A DNA stretch of 41,501 nt from Desulfobacterales bacterium. GTDB taxonomy: Bacteria; Desulfobacterota; Desulfobacteria; Desulfobacterales; Desulfobacteraceae. Location: NCBI GenBank assembly GCA_022361395.1, contig JAKSAX010000158.1:1-41501 (forward strand). Reading direction: 5' to 3'. How positions within the stretch are numbered: the first letter of the stretch is position 1; the number at the start of each line of letters is the position of its first letter. This document shows positions 8,084 to 16,130 of this stretch, piece by piece. The translations under genes were made by a program, and so were the position numbers. A model generated the notes under the pieces. The model was given only the letters and a program-made list of their open reading frames with translations, made no database searches and was not told the origin of the DNA.

Positions 8084-8644
8084 TCAATCCCCTTGAAGGT
8101 CTGAACCAACCCTGTCCGGAAGTTCGTCCGGTGTAAAGTCAAATGTTTTGAAGAGTTTCAACTCAAGGGCCAGCGTATCCTCCCACATCTTTTGGATCTG
8201 GTTCCTGAATACCGGTTTTGAACCGTATCTCACCTTGATGTAGGCCAGCCGTTCCTCCAGGGAAACCACATGGTCATGGAGTACCCGTTTATCTGCATAA
8301 TTCACGATCTCAGGCTCTGACACCGGTGCTGTATCCGAACGTACATCCAGGATTACATGCTGGCGGATAATATTTCCGATTTCCGGATATCCCAGATCTT
8401 CCAGCAGTTCACCACCTGTTTTTGAGTGGATTTCCCCGGTTGCAAAACTTCTGGTTTTGGTGACATCATGGAGCAGTGCGGCCTTTTTTACCAGCTCAAC
8501 ATTAAGGGCCGGGTATGCAGGTTTTAAATGTCTGGCAAGGAAAGCCGCGACACTTGAAACCATAACAGAGTGGTCAAGGATATGATCCATCATTTCCATA
8601 TCCCGGATGATCCTGAAGCATTCTTTGTCCGATGGCAGATTCAT
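8084..8644 (-). CDS. HD-domain phosphohydrolase-like protein
   Basis: A 186-residue soluble protein with an HD-fold metal site: H25 (DHILDHSVMV), the H59-D60 doublet (KKAALLHDVTK), H73 (GEIHSKTGGELL), a following His in IIRQHV and Asp in VNYADKRVLHD. This pattern is that of the HDIG/uncharacterised HD proteins often annotated as metal-dependent phosphohydrolases acting on nucleotides or phosphoesters; the substrate cannot be told from sequence. Start ATG 8644 has a perfect AAGGAG ribosome site 5 bases upstream. It is divergent from the SLOG protein gene (110 bases apart) and convergent with the response regulator gene. Confidence 0.88.
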   Translation of the reverse strand: MNLPSDKECFRIIRDMEMMDHILDHSVMVSSVAAFLARHLKPAYPALNVELVKKAALLHDVTKTRSFATGEIHSKTGGELLEDLGYPEIGNIIRQHVILDVRSDTAPVSEPEIVNYADKRVLHDHVVSLEERLAYIKVRYGSKPVFRNQIQKMWEDTLALELKLFKTFDFTPDELPDRVGSDLQGD

Positions 8645-8754
8645 GCGCTCCTTGGCTGTATACTCAAGTCGGAACCGTCAAATTAGTGTTGAAGTTATAC
8701 CCTTTACTGTTATTATAGGAAAGAACTTTTTAAAAGAAACGGAACCCGAAGGTT

Positions 8755-9573
8755 ATGCTGACACAAATCGTATCAGGGGGACAAACCGGTGCAGACCAGG
8801 CTGCCCTTGATGTTGCCATAAAGCTGAATATCCCGCACGGAGGCTGGATTGCAAAGGGAAGGAAAACCGAATCCGGCCCTCTGCCGGAGATTTACAAACT
8901 CAGGGAGATGACTGTTTCAGACTATCCCAGCAGAACCCGGCAGAACATAATTGACTCCCAGGGCACGATAATCATATCCCGGGGCCCGCTCAGAGGCGGA
9001 TCAAAACTGACCCAATCCTTTGCCCGGGTTAAAGGCAAACCCAACTGCCATATTGACCTTTTAAAACAGGATACTTTTGAAGCGGCGATTATCCTCCAGG
9101 CCTTTATTAAGGAAAACCTCATCCAGGTGCTGAATGTGGCAGGCCCAAGGGCCAGCCATGACCCCGGCATCTATTTTGAGGTCAAATCCATTCTTGAAGC
9201 AATGCTCTACCTCATGTACCTTGATTCAGATGCTGAAACAGAACTCGCTGACCTGGTGCCGGAGCCAGCCGGGGAAAGACCTTCCTGCCGGACCCTGGAT
9301 GAGGCTGTTAAGATAATCATCAACTCTCTTTCCTTAAAGCACAGAGCCCGGGTTGCCCGGATGGGAAATGACCGGCTCAAAGACCTCTACTTTGCGTGGA
9401 TGGATTCGGTAAAAATTATGACCGGCCTGGACTCGGACAGCTCGGGCCTGATGGATGCACTTCGAAGGAACCGGACAACCGTCAATGCGTATACACCTGA
9501 AGACGGGGCCATGGATATTATTCGCGGGGTGAAGGAGCACTTAACAGATCATTACCGCCTGAGGATTCTGTAA
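8755..9573 (+). CDS. SLOG / putative molybdenum cofactor carrier protein with extra C-terminal domain
   Basis: Residues 1-150 match the putative molybdenum-cofactor-carrier family (Pfam MoCo_carrier, a SLOG/LOG-like Rossmann fold). Key pieces are the IVSGGQTGADQAALDVA nucleotide loop at 5-21, HGGWIAKGRKTESGPLP at 28-44, TRQNIIDSQGTIII at 61-74, and VLNVAGPRAS at 125-134. Residues about 178-265 form a second, helical domain (LDEAVKIIINSLS at 181-193, then MGNDRLKDLYFAWMD) that resembles small uncharacterised domains of the DUF6794 kind; this resemblance is by eye. SLOG proteins bind nucleotide-like ligands; true cofactor carriage is proven only for a few relatives. The next gene overlaps by one base (TAATG), so it heads the rhomboid-YdbH-YnbE-YdbL operon. 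Confidence 0.82.
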   Translation: MLTQIVSGGQTGADQAALDVAIKLNIPHGGWIAKGRKTESGPLPEIYKLREMTVSDYPSRTRQNIIDSQGTIIISRGPLRGGSKLTQSFARVKGKPNCHIDLLKQDTFEAAIILQAFIKENLIQVLNVAGPRASHDPGIYFEVKSILEAMLYLMYLDSDAETELADLVPEPAGERPSCRTLDEAVKIIINSLSLKHRARVARMGNDRLKDLYFAWMDSVKIMTGLDSDSSGLMDALRRNRTTVNAYTPEDGAMDIIRGVKEHLTDHYRLRIL

Positions 9574-10547
9574 TGATTCCCATACGGGATAATCAGGAAA
9601 CCCAAAGTCAGCCTGTGGCAACCTACGGGATACTGGTTATCACATCCCTTGTTTTTCTATGGCAGGTTTCCGTGGGCTTAAATAATGACGCCGTATTTTA
9701 CATTTACGGCTTTGTTCCCGGCAAGTACACTATTGCCGAACTGGCCCGCCATTTCACCTTTATGAACAAGCTCCTGTCTCCGTTTTCCTATATTTTTTTC
9801 CACGGCGGATTCTGGCACTTCATCGGAAACATGTGGTTTTTATACATCTTCGGTGACAACATAGAGGCCCATTTCGGCTCAGCCCGGTTTATCGTCTTTT
9901 ATCTTGTCTGCGGCCTTTTATCGGCATTGTTCCACTTTTTGCTTAACTTTCACTCACCGGTTCCGACCATTGGGGCCAGCGGTGCCATTGCCGGGGTCAT
10001 GGGAGCCTATTTCTTACTATATCCCGGGTCAAGAATCCTGACACTGGTGCCTGTTCTTATCTTTCCCATATTCATCCAGATACCTGCTTTTGTTTTTTTA
10101 GGTATCTGGTTTTTCCTTCAGTTCATTAACGCGGCCGGCCAGGGCGCCGGATCAAATATTGCCTGGTGGGCCCATGTGGGCGGGTTTATATCAGGCATCA
10201 TCCTTGTCAGCATAAATAAAAAACTGCCCAGCACGGGTCACCGGGAAAAAATCATCCGGTTTACCCGAAAAAAACATACCCCGAAACTCCAGGTCATTAC
10301 CCCGGCATCCAGGGATTTCGGACCTGATCTCCATGGGGTAATCGAACTTACCTCTGTTGAGGCTTTGGCAGGGACCCGGAAAGTGGTCACCATTCCCTGG
10401 GGATTTTACAAACCCCTGTACCGGGTAAAGGTGCCGCCGGGAATCAAGCGCGGCACGCGCCTGAGACTGAAGGGAATGGGCAAAAGCATGCCCGGCCAGG
10501 AGAAAGGCGACCTTTTTCTGACCGTAGAGATAAAAAATGCCATTTAA
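9573..10547 (+). CDS. Rhomboid intramembrane serine protease fused to a DnaJ C-terminal domain
   Basis: Residues 15-215 are a six-helix rhomboid: HFIGNMWFLYIFGDNIEAHFG (Asn of the oxyanion hole region) at 82-102, catalytic Ser136 in GASGAIAGVMG and catalytic His201 in WWAHVGGFISG. The protein then continues past the usual end. Residues 251-324 read like the substrate-binding C-terminal domain of Hsp40/DnaJ: DLHGVIELTSVEALAGTRK, RVKVPPGIKRGTRLRLKGMG and GDLFLTVEI, matching the DnaJ_C features EA-x-x-G, PxG-x-x-x-GTRLRL and GDL. No J domain or zinc fingers are present. After six transmembrane helices this tail should be cytoplasmic. It overlaps ydbH by 11 bases. Protease activity is a firm prediction; the role of the tail is inference. 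Confidence 0.9.
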   Translation: MIPIRDNQETQSQPVATYGILVITSLVFLWQVSVGLNNDAVFYIYGFVPGKYTIAELARHFTFMNKLLSPFSYIFFHGGFWHFIGNMWFLYIFGDNIEAHFGSARFIVFYLVCGLLSALFHFLLNFHSPVPTIGASGAIAGVMGAYFLLYPGSRILTLVPVLIFPIFIQIPAFVFLGIWFFLQFINAAGQGAGSNIAWWAHVGGFISGIILVSINKKLPSTGHREKIIRFTRKKHTPKLQVITPASRDFGPDLHGVIELTSVEALAGTRKVVTIPWGFYKPLYRVKVPPGIKRGTRLRLKGMGKSMPGQEKGDLFLTVEIKNAI

Positions 10548-13440
10548 AACCGTTGCCAAATACCTGTCGATAATCTGCCTGTGCCTTATAATAGGGGCTC
10601 AGGCTGTCATCATCGGGTTACCGCTGATTGCAGAGTCAATTATCTTTGATGTATTGATTAAAGAGCGGTTTCCGGAAGGCTTAGGCGGTTTTACCCCTGA
10701 ATTCTCCGTTGAAAAAATCGGACTTGCAAACACCATTATCCGTGACATCAAAGTTGGAAAAGATGTTCATGCAGATCTGGCAGAACTGTCCTATACACTT
10801 GCCCTGCCGGGAAACAGGGCCGGTAAGTCAAGTTTCCGGCTAAATAAGGTGACCGTCCGGGGCCTGACATTGTCTGCAGAGGTTGACGCAGCCAACCATC
10901 TTTATTTGAACGGGCTTTCTATTCCCTTTAACGATAAAAAAAGCCCTGATCCGAACGGACAGGCTAAAACAGCCTTTCCCGTCCGATTTGATCTTAATCC
11001 GCTTCTGCCATTCATCCCGGGGCAGGTGAGTATAAAAAATTCAAGGCTGAATATCACTTACAAAAACAGGAAAATCCTCATTCCCCTTGAAATAATGGCC
11101 CGGATCGACCCAGGGCAGGGCAGGGCAACGGCCCGTGGACGTTTCCGCCCCTTTGGCCAGGCCATTTCAGCCATTGTAACCGGAGATCTTGAAACCGGTA
11201 TTACAGATGTGGAAATTTCCGGAACCCAATTGTCGCCGGACTGCCTGACCGGTTTGATCAGGGAAAAAATACCGGATATGATATTGTCAGGCCCCATGGA
11301 CCTGAACCTGGCGTATACCCGTGGCACCCCCCTGCAGTTCCGGATGTCAGGCCTGGGTATATCCGGAGGCAACCTGCCGCAAGTTAAGGTTCACAATATC
11401 AACGGCCAGGTGGCGATGCCTCCCGGGCAAGCCGGTGGCATCACGCAGTTCACAGTGGCATCCGACGGCAGGTTATCCCTTTCAGGCAGGCAAATATCTG
11501 AAACGGGGATAAAATTCGATTTAAACGCAGTCCGCCCTGCCCGTAATCCCGTGACAATCAGCCTCAGGGCTGAGACCCTTCCCATGGACAGGCTTGAAAT
11601 CAAAAATGATCCCAAACAACGGATAGTCCTTTCAAACCCCGGTCTCAACCTCTCCTTAAAAGGGACATTGGATGACCAGGAATCCAGGATTCGCCTGAGC
11701 GGACAATCTTTTGTGCATAGGTCTGATTCTGGGACCGCAACATTCAGGGATGTTTTTCTGACTGCCCAGGCCAAAGGAAACCTTCTTGCTCCGGAAAAGG
11801 AAAAAACGGTACGCTTTGAATCACACCTGAAAGGCATTGATTTTTCCCACGGCCAGACAGCTTCAAAGCTTAAAAAAGTTAATGTATCAGGAACATTTCA
11901 GGTCAAAAAACGGGCAGGGCAGTTGTTGCCCGTGACATCCGGGCAGTTAAGGGTATCTGCAAAGGGCATCGGGGCCGCTCTGTCAGAAAACAGGATTTCT
12001 TCGGCCGGGATAACGGTCAATGCCAAGGTCAAACCTGACCGTTCCGGGAAAAAGCTAAGGATAAATCTGGATTCAGCTGCAACCGGCATCATTGCAGCCT
12101 CCGACACCCATCGGATAACCGCCCCGGAAGCAACCGCATCAGGCCATTTCATCTTTGATAAATCCTTCACCCCTTCCCTGAAACTTGACACTCGGCTAAC
12201 AGGGGCAAAAGTTGACATTCCGGCTCACCAGGTAACCGCATCCGGCATCCGGGTCCGTTTACCGGTCACATACCCTTTCCGGCCGGACACGGGTTCCGGG
12301 ATTTTGACCATCGGGCAAATCTCAGACGGCGGCAGGGTGGACGCCGGTTTAAGTGCGGTGTTTAATCAGACGGGCAATCACGCCTTTAGCCTTAAGGGAG
12401 CTGTGAAAAGCCGGAATATTGAAGGACTGATCCTCGACTTTGACTTAAACGCCGGGCTGGACAGCAGTTTAACGCCGGAAGCAACGGTTTTCGTTAAAAC
12501 TGACAGTTTTGAATACACGGAAACAACCCTGTCCACGGTGATTCCCGAAATGGAAATCCCCGGACGGTTTTCGATCAATGCATCTGCTGAAACCAGGGCC
12601 GCACTGAAAAAACATGTTCTGGAAACAGCAGGCCTAATCCGTATTCACGGCGGCAGTCTTAACATGCCGGACATGGACTTGAAAGTAGACGGCATCACCG
12701 GAAATATAGCCTTTTCCGACCTTCTGAACCCTGAATCCTTACCCGGCCAGATGATATCCGTTAAAAGCATAAAAGCCGGGCAGTTCCGGTTCAGCGATGC
12801 CGGCCTGCGTTTCAGTGTTGAACACGGTAAATCCCTGAATATTGAAAATCTGAAGTTCAAATGGTGCAACGGCCTGGTGTCCACTGAATCCATCCGGCTG
12901 CCCGACAGGGATAACCGGTTTTTTCTGACCCTGTATTGTGACCGGCTTGAAATGGACAGCCTCCTGAGACAGATCGGCGCCTTTGACGCAGAGGGGGGCG
13001 GCACCCTCAGCGGGCGCATTCCAGTGGTTTATAATAACGGGGATATTTCATTTGATAATGGGTTTTTATTCTCCACCCCGGGCCGGGGAGGCCGTATTTT
13101 CGTGAATGATCTGGACCGGATGCTTGAGGGGTTTCCAAGGGACACCCCTGAGTTCTCCCAGCTGGACCTAGCAGGGGAAGCATTAAAGGACTTCCGGTAT
13201 CAATGGGCAAAATTGCGGCTGAATACCAGTGGAGATACCCTGGATGTAAAAATGGAACTGGACGGAAAACCCACTAAAATACTGCCATTTGAATACAGAA
13301 AGGATATCAATTCGTTCATGCGGGTGGATGCAAAAAGCCCGGGGTCAAGATTCCAGGGCGTGAAGCTGGATGTTAATTTGAAACTTCCCTTTAATCGTGT
13401 CATGAAATTTGGTAATAATTTAAAAAGCATATTAGACTAA
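10537..13440 (+). CDS. ydbH: YdbH-like AsmA-superfamily intermembrane lipid-transport protein
   Basis: A 967-residue protein with one N-terminal membrane anchor (about residues 7-28, IICLCLIIGAQAVIIGLPL) followed by a very long series of beta-rich repeats with alternating hydrophobic residues, as in AsmA-like/YdbH bridge proteins that form a groove between inner and outer membranes. The C-terminal part (GGGTLSGRIPVVYNNGDISF, DFRYQWAKLRLN, FNRVMKFG) matches the YdbH/dicarboxylate-transport Pfam type, and the identity is supported by the next two genes, which are YnbE- and YdbL-like exactly as in Escherichia coli. In E. coli YdbH works with YnbE, partly redundantly with TamB and YhdP, in moving phospholipid to the outer membrane. 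Translationally coupled to the rhomboid gene by an 11-base overlap. Confidence 0.87.
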   Translation: MPFKTVAKYLSIICLCLIIGAQAVIIGLPLIAESIIFDVLIKERFPEGLGGFTPEFSVEKIGLANTIIRDIKVGKDVHADLAELSYTLALPGNRAGKSSFRLNKVTVRGLTLSAEVDAANHLYLNGLSIPFNDKKSPDPNGQAKTAFPVRFDLNPLLPFIPGQVSIKNSRLNITYKNRKILIPLEIMARIDPGQGRATARGRFRPFGQAISAIVTGDLETGITDVEISGTQLSPDCLTGLIREKIPDMILSGPMDLNLAYTRGTPLQFRMSGLGISGGNLPQVKVHNINGQVAMPPGQAGGITQFTVASDGRLSLSGRQISETGIKFDLNAVRPARNPVTISLRAETLPMDRLEIKNDPKQRIVLSNPGLNLSLKGTLDDQESRIRLSGQSFVHRSDSGTATFRDVFLTAQAKGNLLAPEKEKTVRFESHLKGIDFSHGQTASKLKKVNVSGTFQVKKRAGQLLPVTSGQLRVSAKGIGAALSENRISSAGITVNAKVKPDRSGKKLRINLDSAATGIIAASDTHRITAPEATASGHFIFDKSFTPSLKLDTRLTGAKVDIPAHQVTASGIRVRLPVTYPFRPDTGSGILTIGQISDGGRVDAGLSAVFNQTGNHAFSLKGAVKSRNIEGLILDFDLNAGLDSSLTPEATVFVKTDSFEYTETTLSTVIPEMEIPGRFSINASAETRAALKKHVLETAGLIRIHGGSLNMPDMDLKVDGITGNIAFSDLLNPESLPGQMISVKSIKAGQFRFSDAGLRFSVEHGKSLNIENLKFKWCNGLVSTESIRLPDRDNRFFLTLYCDRLEMDSLLRQIGAFDAEGGGTLSGRIPVVYNNGDISFDNGFLFSTPGRGGRIFVNDLDRMLEGFPRDTPEFSQLDLAGEALKDFRYQWAKLRLNTSGDTLDVKMELDGKPTKILPFEYRKDINSFMRVDAKSPGSRFQGVKLDVNLKLPFNRVMKFGNNLKSILD

Positions 13441-13455
13441 CCCAAAGGAGAGGAT

Positions 13456-13668
13456 ATGGTCAAACAATTGAGTTCCATCATCATCTGTACCTTAACTCTG
13501 GCCCTTGCCGGATGCAGTACCAGCCATGAAGTGGAGGTCAAGCCGGTTGAGATCAAGCCCATCCACATCACAATCGATGTGAATGTCAAAGTTGACAAGG
13601 CCCTTGATGATTTCTTCGGTGATATAGATGCGGCTGAAGACCAACTTGAAAAGGACAAGGAGGAATAA
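13456..13668 (+). CDS. ynbE: YnbE-like small outer-membrane lipoprotein
   Basis: A 70-residue protein with a lipoprotein signal peptide (lipobox LALAGCS, lipidated Cys at about 20) and a short mature part of alternating residues (VEVKPVEIKPIHITIDVNVKV) that fits the YnbE family, which supplies an edge strand to cap the outer-membrane end of YdbH. It ends in an acidic tail (AAEDQLEKDKEE), longer than in E. coli. The CCAAAGGAGAGG ribosome site lies 15 bases after the ydbH stop, and its stop shares one base with the ydbL start. The family call rests on size, lipobox, strand pattern and position between ydbH and ydbL. Confidence 0.85.
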   Translation: MVKQLSSIIICTLTLALAGCSTSHEVEVKPVEIKPIHITIDVNVKVDKALDDFFGDIDAAEDQLEKDKEE

Positions 13669-14039
13669 TGACACACGTCCGTTATAAAAATATCATTCTG
13701 TTTATTGTTGCTGCTGTTTTTCTTGTTACCGGAACTGCCTGGTCCGAAGGTATTAAAGCCCGAATGAAACAACGGCTGCCGGTTATCTCCGATCTAAAGG
13801 CCAAGGGTATTGTCGGGGAGACCAACAGAGGGTATCTGGGTTTTGTCGGCGGAAAAAAAATCAAGGCCGATGTTGTGGCTGCAGAAAATAAGGATAGAAA
13901 GGCCATTTACAAACATATCGCCAAACAGCAGAATGTCTCCCTTGAACTTGTGGAAAAAAGGCGGGCTAAAATTCTGACAGACCGGACTAAAAAGGGGCGT
14001 TTTTTCCAGAATGACGCCGGCTCATGGATTAAAAAATAA
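13668..14039 (+). CDS. ydbL: YdbL-like periplasmic protein (DUF1318)
   Basis: A 123-residue secreted protein. Residues 1-25 are a signal peptide ending near GTAWSEG. The mature part has the DUF1318 signature: DLKAKGIVGETNRGYLGFVG (family pattern GExxxGYL), then AAENKDRKAIYKHIAKQQ, and VSLELVEKRRAKILTDR followed by a C-terminal GRFFQNDAGSWI. In E. coli YdbL is a periplasmic partner that prevents wrong YdbH-YnbE assembly. It starts on the last base of the ynbE stop (TAATG). A strong terminator hairpin lies 122 bases downstream and probably ends the operon. Confidence 0.9.
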   Translation: MTHVRYKNIILFIVAAVFLVTGTAWSEGIKARMKQRLPVISDLKAKGIVGETNRGYLGFVGGKKIKADVVAAENKDRKAIYKHIAKQQNVSLELVEKRRAKILTDRTKKGRFFQNDAGSWIKK

Positions 14040-14066
14040 AGCAGGGCAATAAAAATGACAAATAGC

Positions 14067-14095
14067 TTGACACCTGCTGTGCGACGGGATAAGTA
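14067..14095 (+). promoter_or_regulatory. Candidate sigma-70-type promoter ahead of nikK
   Basis: TTGACA at 14067-14072 is followed after 17 bases by TAAGTA at 14090-14095. The -35 is perfect and the -10 is fair. It would start a transcript near 14102, upstream of the terminator at 14162-14209, so the hairpin would act as an attenuator for the nickel operon. Inference only. Confidence 0.4.
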
Positions 14096-14209
14096 AATTG
14101 CAAATTGTGGGCAGAAGCCTGCAGCAGGAACATAAAGCAAAATTTACATACGGAATATTAACCACGAAGGTTAGAAAAGGATCTCCTTTTCCCTTCGTGG
14201 TTTTTTTTT
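14073..14209 (+). promoter_or_regulatory. Structured leader with intrinsic terminator before the nickel transport operon
   Basis: Between ydbL and nikK there are 205 bases. CCTGCTG (14073-14079) is complementary to CAGCAGG (14122-14128), GTAAATT (14093-14099) to AATTTAC (14141-14147), and GCAG/CTGC form a small hairpin at 14111-14122; not all can form at once. These alternatives sit directly before the terminator hairpin at 14162-14209. That architecture is what a metal-responsive riboswitch or attenuator would have. The bases do not let me identify a known aptamer with confidence; the NiCo class is the obvious candidate to test. Confidence 0.35.
14162..14209 (+). terminator. Rho-independent terminator, ydbL end or nik attenuator
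   Basis: Stem CCACGAAGG (14162-14170) pairs with CCTTCGTGG (14192-14200). An inner stem AAAAGG/CCTTTT (14175-14180 with 14185-14190) caps it with loop ATCT. Nine T follow at 14201-14209. This is a textbook intrinsic terminator for the plus strand. It lies 36 bases before nikK, so it either ends the ydbH operon or controls read-through into the nickel genes. Confidence 0.9.
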
Positions 14210-14244
14210 GGTTAAAACCTGAATTTTTTAATGCGGAGACTACA

Positions 14245-15027
14245 ATGAATTTAAAACCTGCACTTGCATTCACTCTTGTTGTTGTAATACTGCTTTCCTT
14301 CACCACTGCCGGCTTTGCCCATTTCGGCATGGTTATCCCCTCGGATAATATGGTCGCACCTGAGGACCGGCGGGAAATCACTCTGAACATATCATTTTCC
14401 CACCCCTTTGAGGGAATCGGTATGAAAATGGTTAAACCCGAGGCTGTCTACCTTGTAAAAGACGGCGAGAAAACCGACATGGTTACCGGATTAAAACCGG
14501 CAAGCGTTATGGAACATCCCGCCTGGCAGCTCACCTACAAGATCAAACGGCCGGGAGCCCATGCCTTTGTAGTGGAACCGGCAGCCTATTGGGAACCTGC
14601 CGAGGATTGCTATATTGTGCATTACACAAAAACCATTGTGTCTGCATTTGGTGATGATACAGGCTGGGATGAAGAGATCGGGCTCAAAACAGAGATCGTT
14701 CCCCTGACAAGACCCCTCGGGCTTTATGCCGGCAACCTGTTTCAGGGAGTTGTTAAGCTGGACGGTAAAGCGGTTCCTTATGCCGAGGTTGAAGTCGAAT
14801 TTTACAATAAGGCGCTTCAGGCAGAGGCACCTTCCGAAGAGATGATCACCCAGGTGGTAAAAGCCGATCAAAACGGTGTATTTTCCTATTCCGTACCGGC
14901 TGCCGGGTGGTGGGGCTTTGCCGCCCTGAACACCTCAGATAAAAAAATGGTGCATGACGGTGAAAAAAAAGATATAGAATTAGGCGCTGTTATCTGGGTT
15001 AAATTTGAAAACTGGCAGGAAAAATAA
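14245..15027 (+). CDS. nikK: NikK-like periplasmic component of nickel ECF transporter (DUF4198)
   Basis: A 260-residue secreted protein. A signal peptide (residues 1-25, [20 protein letters not shown]) is followed by the DUF4198 fold, with [18 protein letters not shown] right after cleavage and the [12 protein letters not shown] segment typical of NikK proteins, including the N-terminal His. Late motifs are [26 protein letters not shown], a carboxypeptidase-regulatory-like beta unit. NikK is an auxiliary part of Ni transporters of the NikKMLQO type. I chose ATG 14245 rather than an upstream in-frame start because it has a GCGGAGAC ribosome site and gives a proper signal peptide; the longer frame runs through the terminator hairpin. 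Confidence 0.88.
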   Translation: MNLKPALAFTLVVVILLSFTTAGFAHFGMVIPSDNMVAPEDRREITLNISFSHPFEGIGMKMVKPEAVYLVKDGEKTDMVTGLKPASVMEHPAWQLTYKIKRPGAHAFVVEPAAYWEPAEDCYIVHYTKTIVSAFGDDTGWDEEIGLKTEIVPLTRPLGLYAGNLFQGVVKLDGKAVPYAEVEVEFYNKALQAEAPSEEMITQVVKADQNGVFSYSVPAAGWWGFAALNTSDKKMVHDGEKKDIELGAVIWVKFENWQEK

Positions 15028-15031
15028 ATAT

Positions 15032-15634
15032 ATGCATATTTCCGAAGGTGTCTTATCAGGTACCGTACTCGGGGCAGGTGCAGCCGTAACTATCGGCTGC
15101 ACAGCCCTGGGTTTAAAGAGAATCAACTATGATAAAATGGTTCATGTGGCCATTCTGGCTTCGGCCTTTTTCGTGGCTTCCCTGATTCACGTCAATATCG
15201 GGCCTGTGAGCGTCCATTTAATACTAAACGGGATCGTGGGGCTGCTGCTGGGGCTTGCAGCTTTTCCCGCCATTCTGACTGCACTGATTCTTCAATCCCT
15301 GCTCTTTCAATACGGCGGCCTTACGGCCCTTGGGGTGAACGCTTTGATCATGGCGGTCCCTGCCGTGGCAGTTCACTACCTGTTTTTACCCCTGCTGGGA
15401 AAATCCCGGCGGCTTAACTTTGTGGCGGGATTTCTTGCAGGGCTGGTTTCCATCTTCGGATCATGTGTGCTTTTGGGTGCTGCCCTCTGGTTTACGGACG
15501 AGCAGTTTTTAAAGACCAGTATAGCCATAATTTCCGGCCACATTCCCGTTATGATAATTGAGGGGATCGTTACCGGTTTCTGTATCTCATTCCTCGTCAG
15601 GGTCTACCCTGAAATCCTGCCCAAAAAGGTATAA
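15032..15634 (+). CDS. nikM: ECF nickel transporter substrate-binding membrane protein NikM (CbiM family)
   Basis: Integral membrane S component that binds nickel. The protein must start at ATG 15032, giving MHISEGVLSG: in CbiM/NikM the free N-terminal Met-His pair is itself part of the metal site, so an upstream start would destroy it. A second metal ligand His lies further on in the ASLIHVNIGPVSVHLILNG loop. About six hydrophobic helices follow in 200 residues, the family length. It begins four bases after the nikK stop and is followed after one base by nikL. Nickel rather than cobalt is inferred from the neighbouring NikK and NikL rather than CbiN. Confidence 0.93.
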   Translation: MHISEGVLSGTVLGAGAAVTIGCTALGLKRINYDKMVHVAILASAFFVASLIHVNIGPVSVHLILNGIVGLLLGLAAFPAILTALILQSLLFQYGGLTALGVNALIMAVPAVAVHYLFLPLLGKSRRLNFVAGFLAGLVSIFGSCVLLGAALWFTDEQFLKTSIAIISGHIPVMIIEGIVTGFCISFLVRVYPEILPKKV

Positions 15635-15635
15635 A

Positions 15636-16130
15636 ATGAACGTACTGCGGATAAGATCTGTTAGTAGTATTCTAATTCTCCTTTTCCTTATTCAGGCTGT
15701 TCTGCCCACCCTTGCCCTGGCGCACAAGGTCGTTCTTTTCGGGTGGGTGGAGGCCGGCAACATTCATATTGAAGCCGGATTCGGCGGCAAAAAGCCTGCA
15801 AAAAACTGTGTGATCAAAGCCTTTGATATGAATCAATCCCTTATCCATGAAGGCAGAACCGATGACAAGGGGCGTTATATTTTCAAAGTCCCTTCCTCAT
15901 TTTCATCAGACATGCGCCTTGAACTTGACGCCGGGACAGGTCACAAAGGATCCTGGACCATACAGGCCGATGAATTCACAGCTGTCTCCGGCCCGGAATC
16001 AAAACCGGCAAGCCCTGTGGAAAAAGGCGTGGACCCGTTCAGGATCCTGACCGGTATTGCGGTTATTTTCGGGATGGCATTCCTGTTTAAAAGAATAAAA
16101 GAAAAGTCAAAAGGGGGAAATCATGATTGA
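15636..16130 (+). CDS. nikL: NikL-like auxiliary nickel transport protein
   Basis: A 164-residue protein with an N-terminal signal sequence (residues 8-28), a beta-rich periplasmic part beginning AHKVVLFGWVEAGNIHIEAGF with a His directly after the cleavage region, and a C-terminal membrane helix (about 140-157, ILTGIAVIFGMAFLF) plus a basic tail. This is the layout of NikL, which replaces NikN in NikKMLQO transporters; the His after cleavage and the CVIKAFD/TDDKGRYIFKVP repeat resemble other members. Start ATG 15636 lies one base after the nikM stop; a longer frame reaching back into nikM lacks a sensible signal peptide. Overlaps nikQ by 8 bases. Confidence 0.82.
   Translation: MNVLRIRSVSSILILLFLIQAVLPTLALAHKVVLFGWVEAGNIHIEAGFGGKKPAKNCVIKAFDMNQSLIHEGRTDDKGRYIFKVPSSFSSDMRLELDAGTGHKGSWTIQADEFTAVSGPESKPASPVEKGVDPFRILTGIAVIFGMAFLFKRIKEKSKGGNHD

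Noticed and set aside
14098..14244. N-terminal extension of nikK by 49 residues in the same frame
   Set aside because: It runs through the terminator hairpin and T run and precedes a good signal peptide and ribosome site at 14245.
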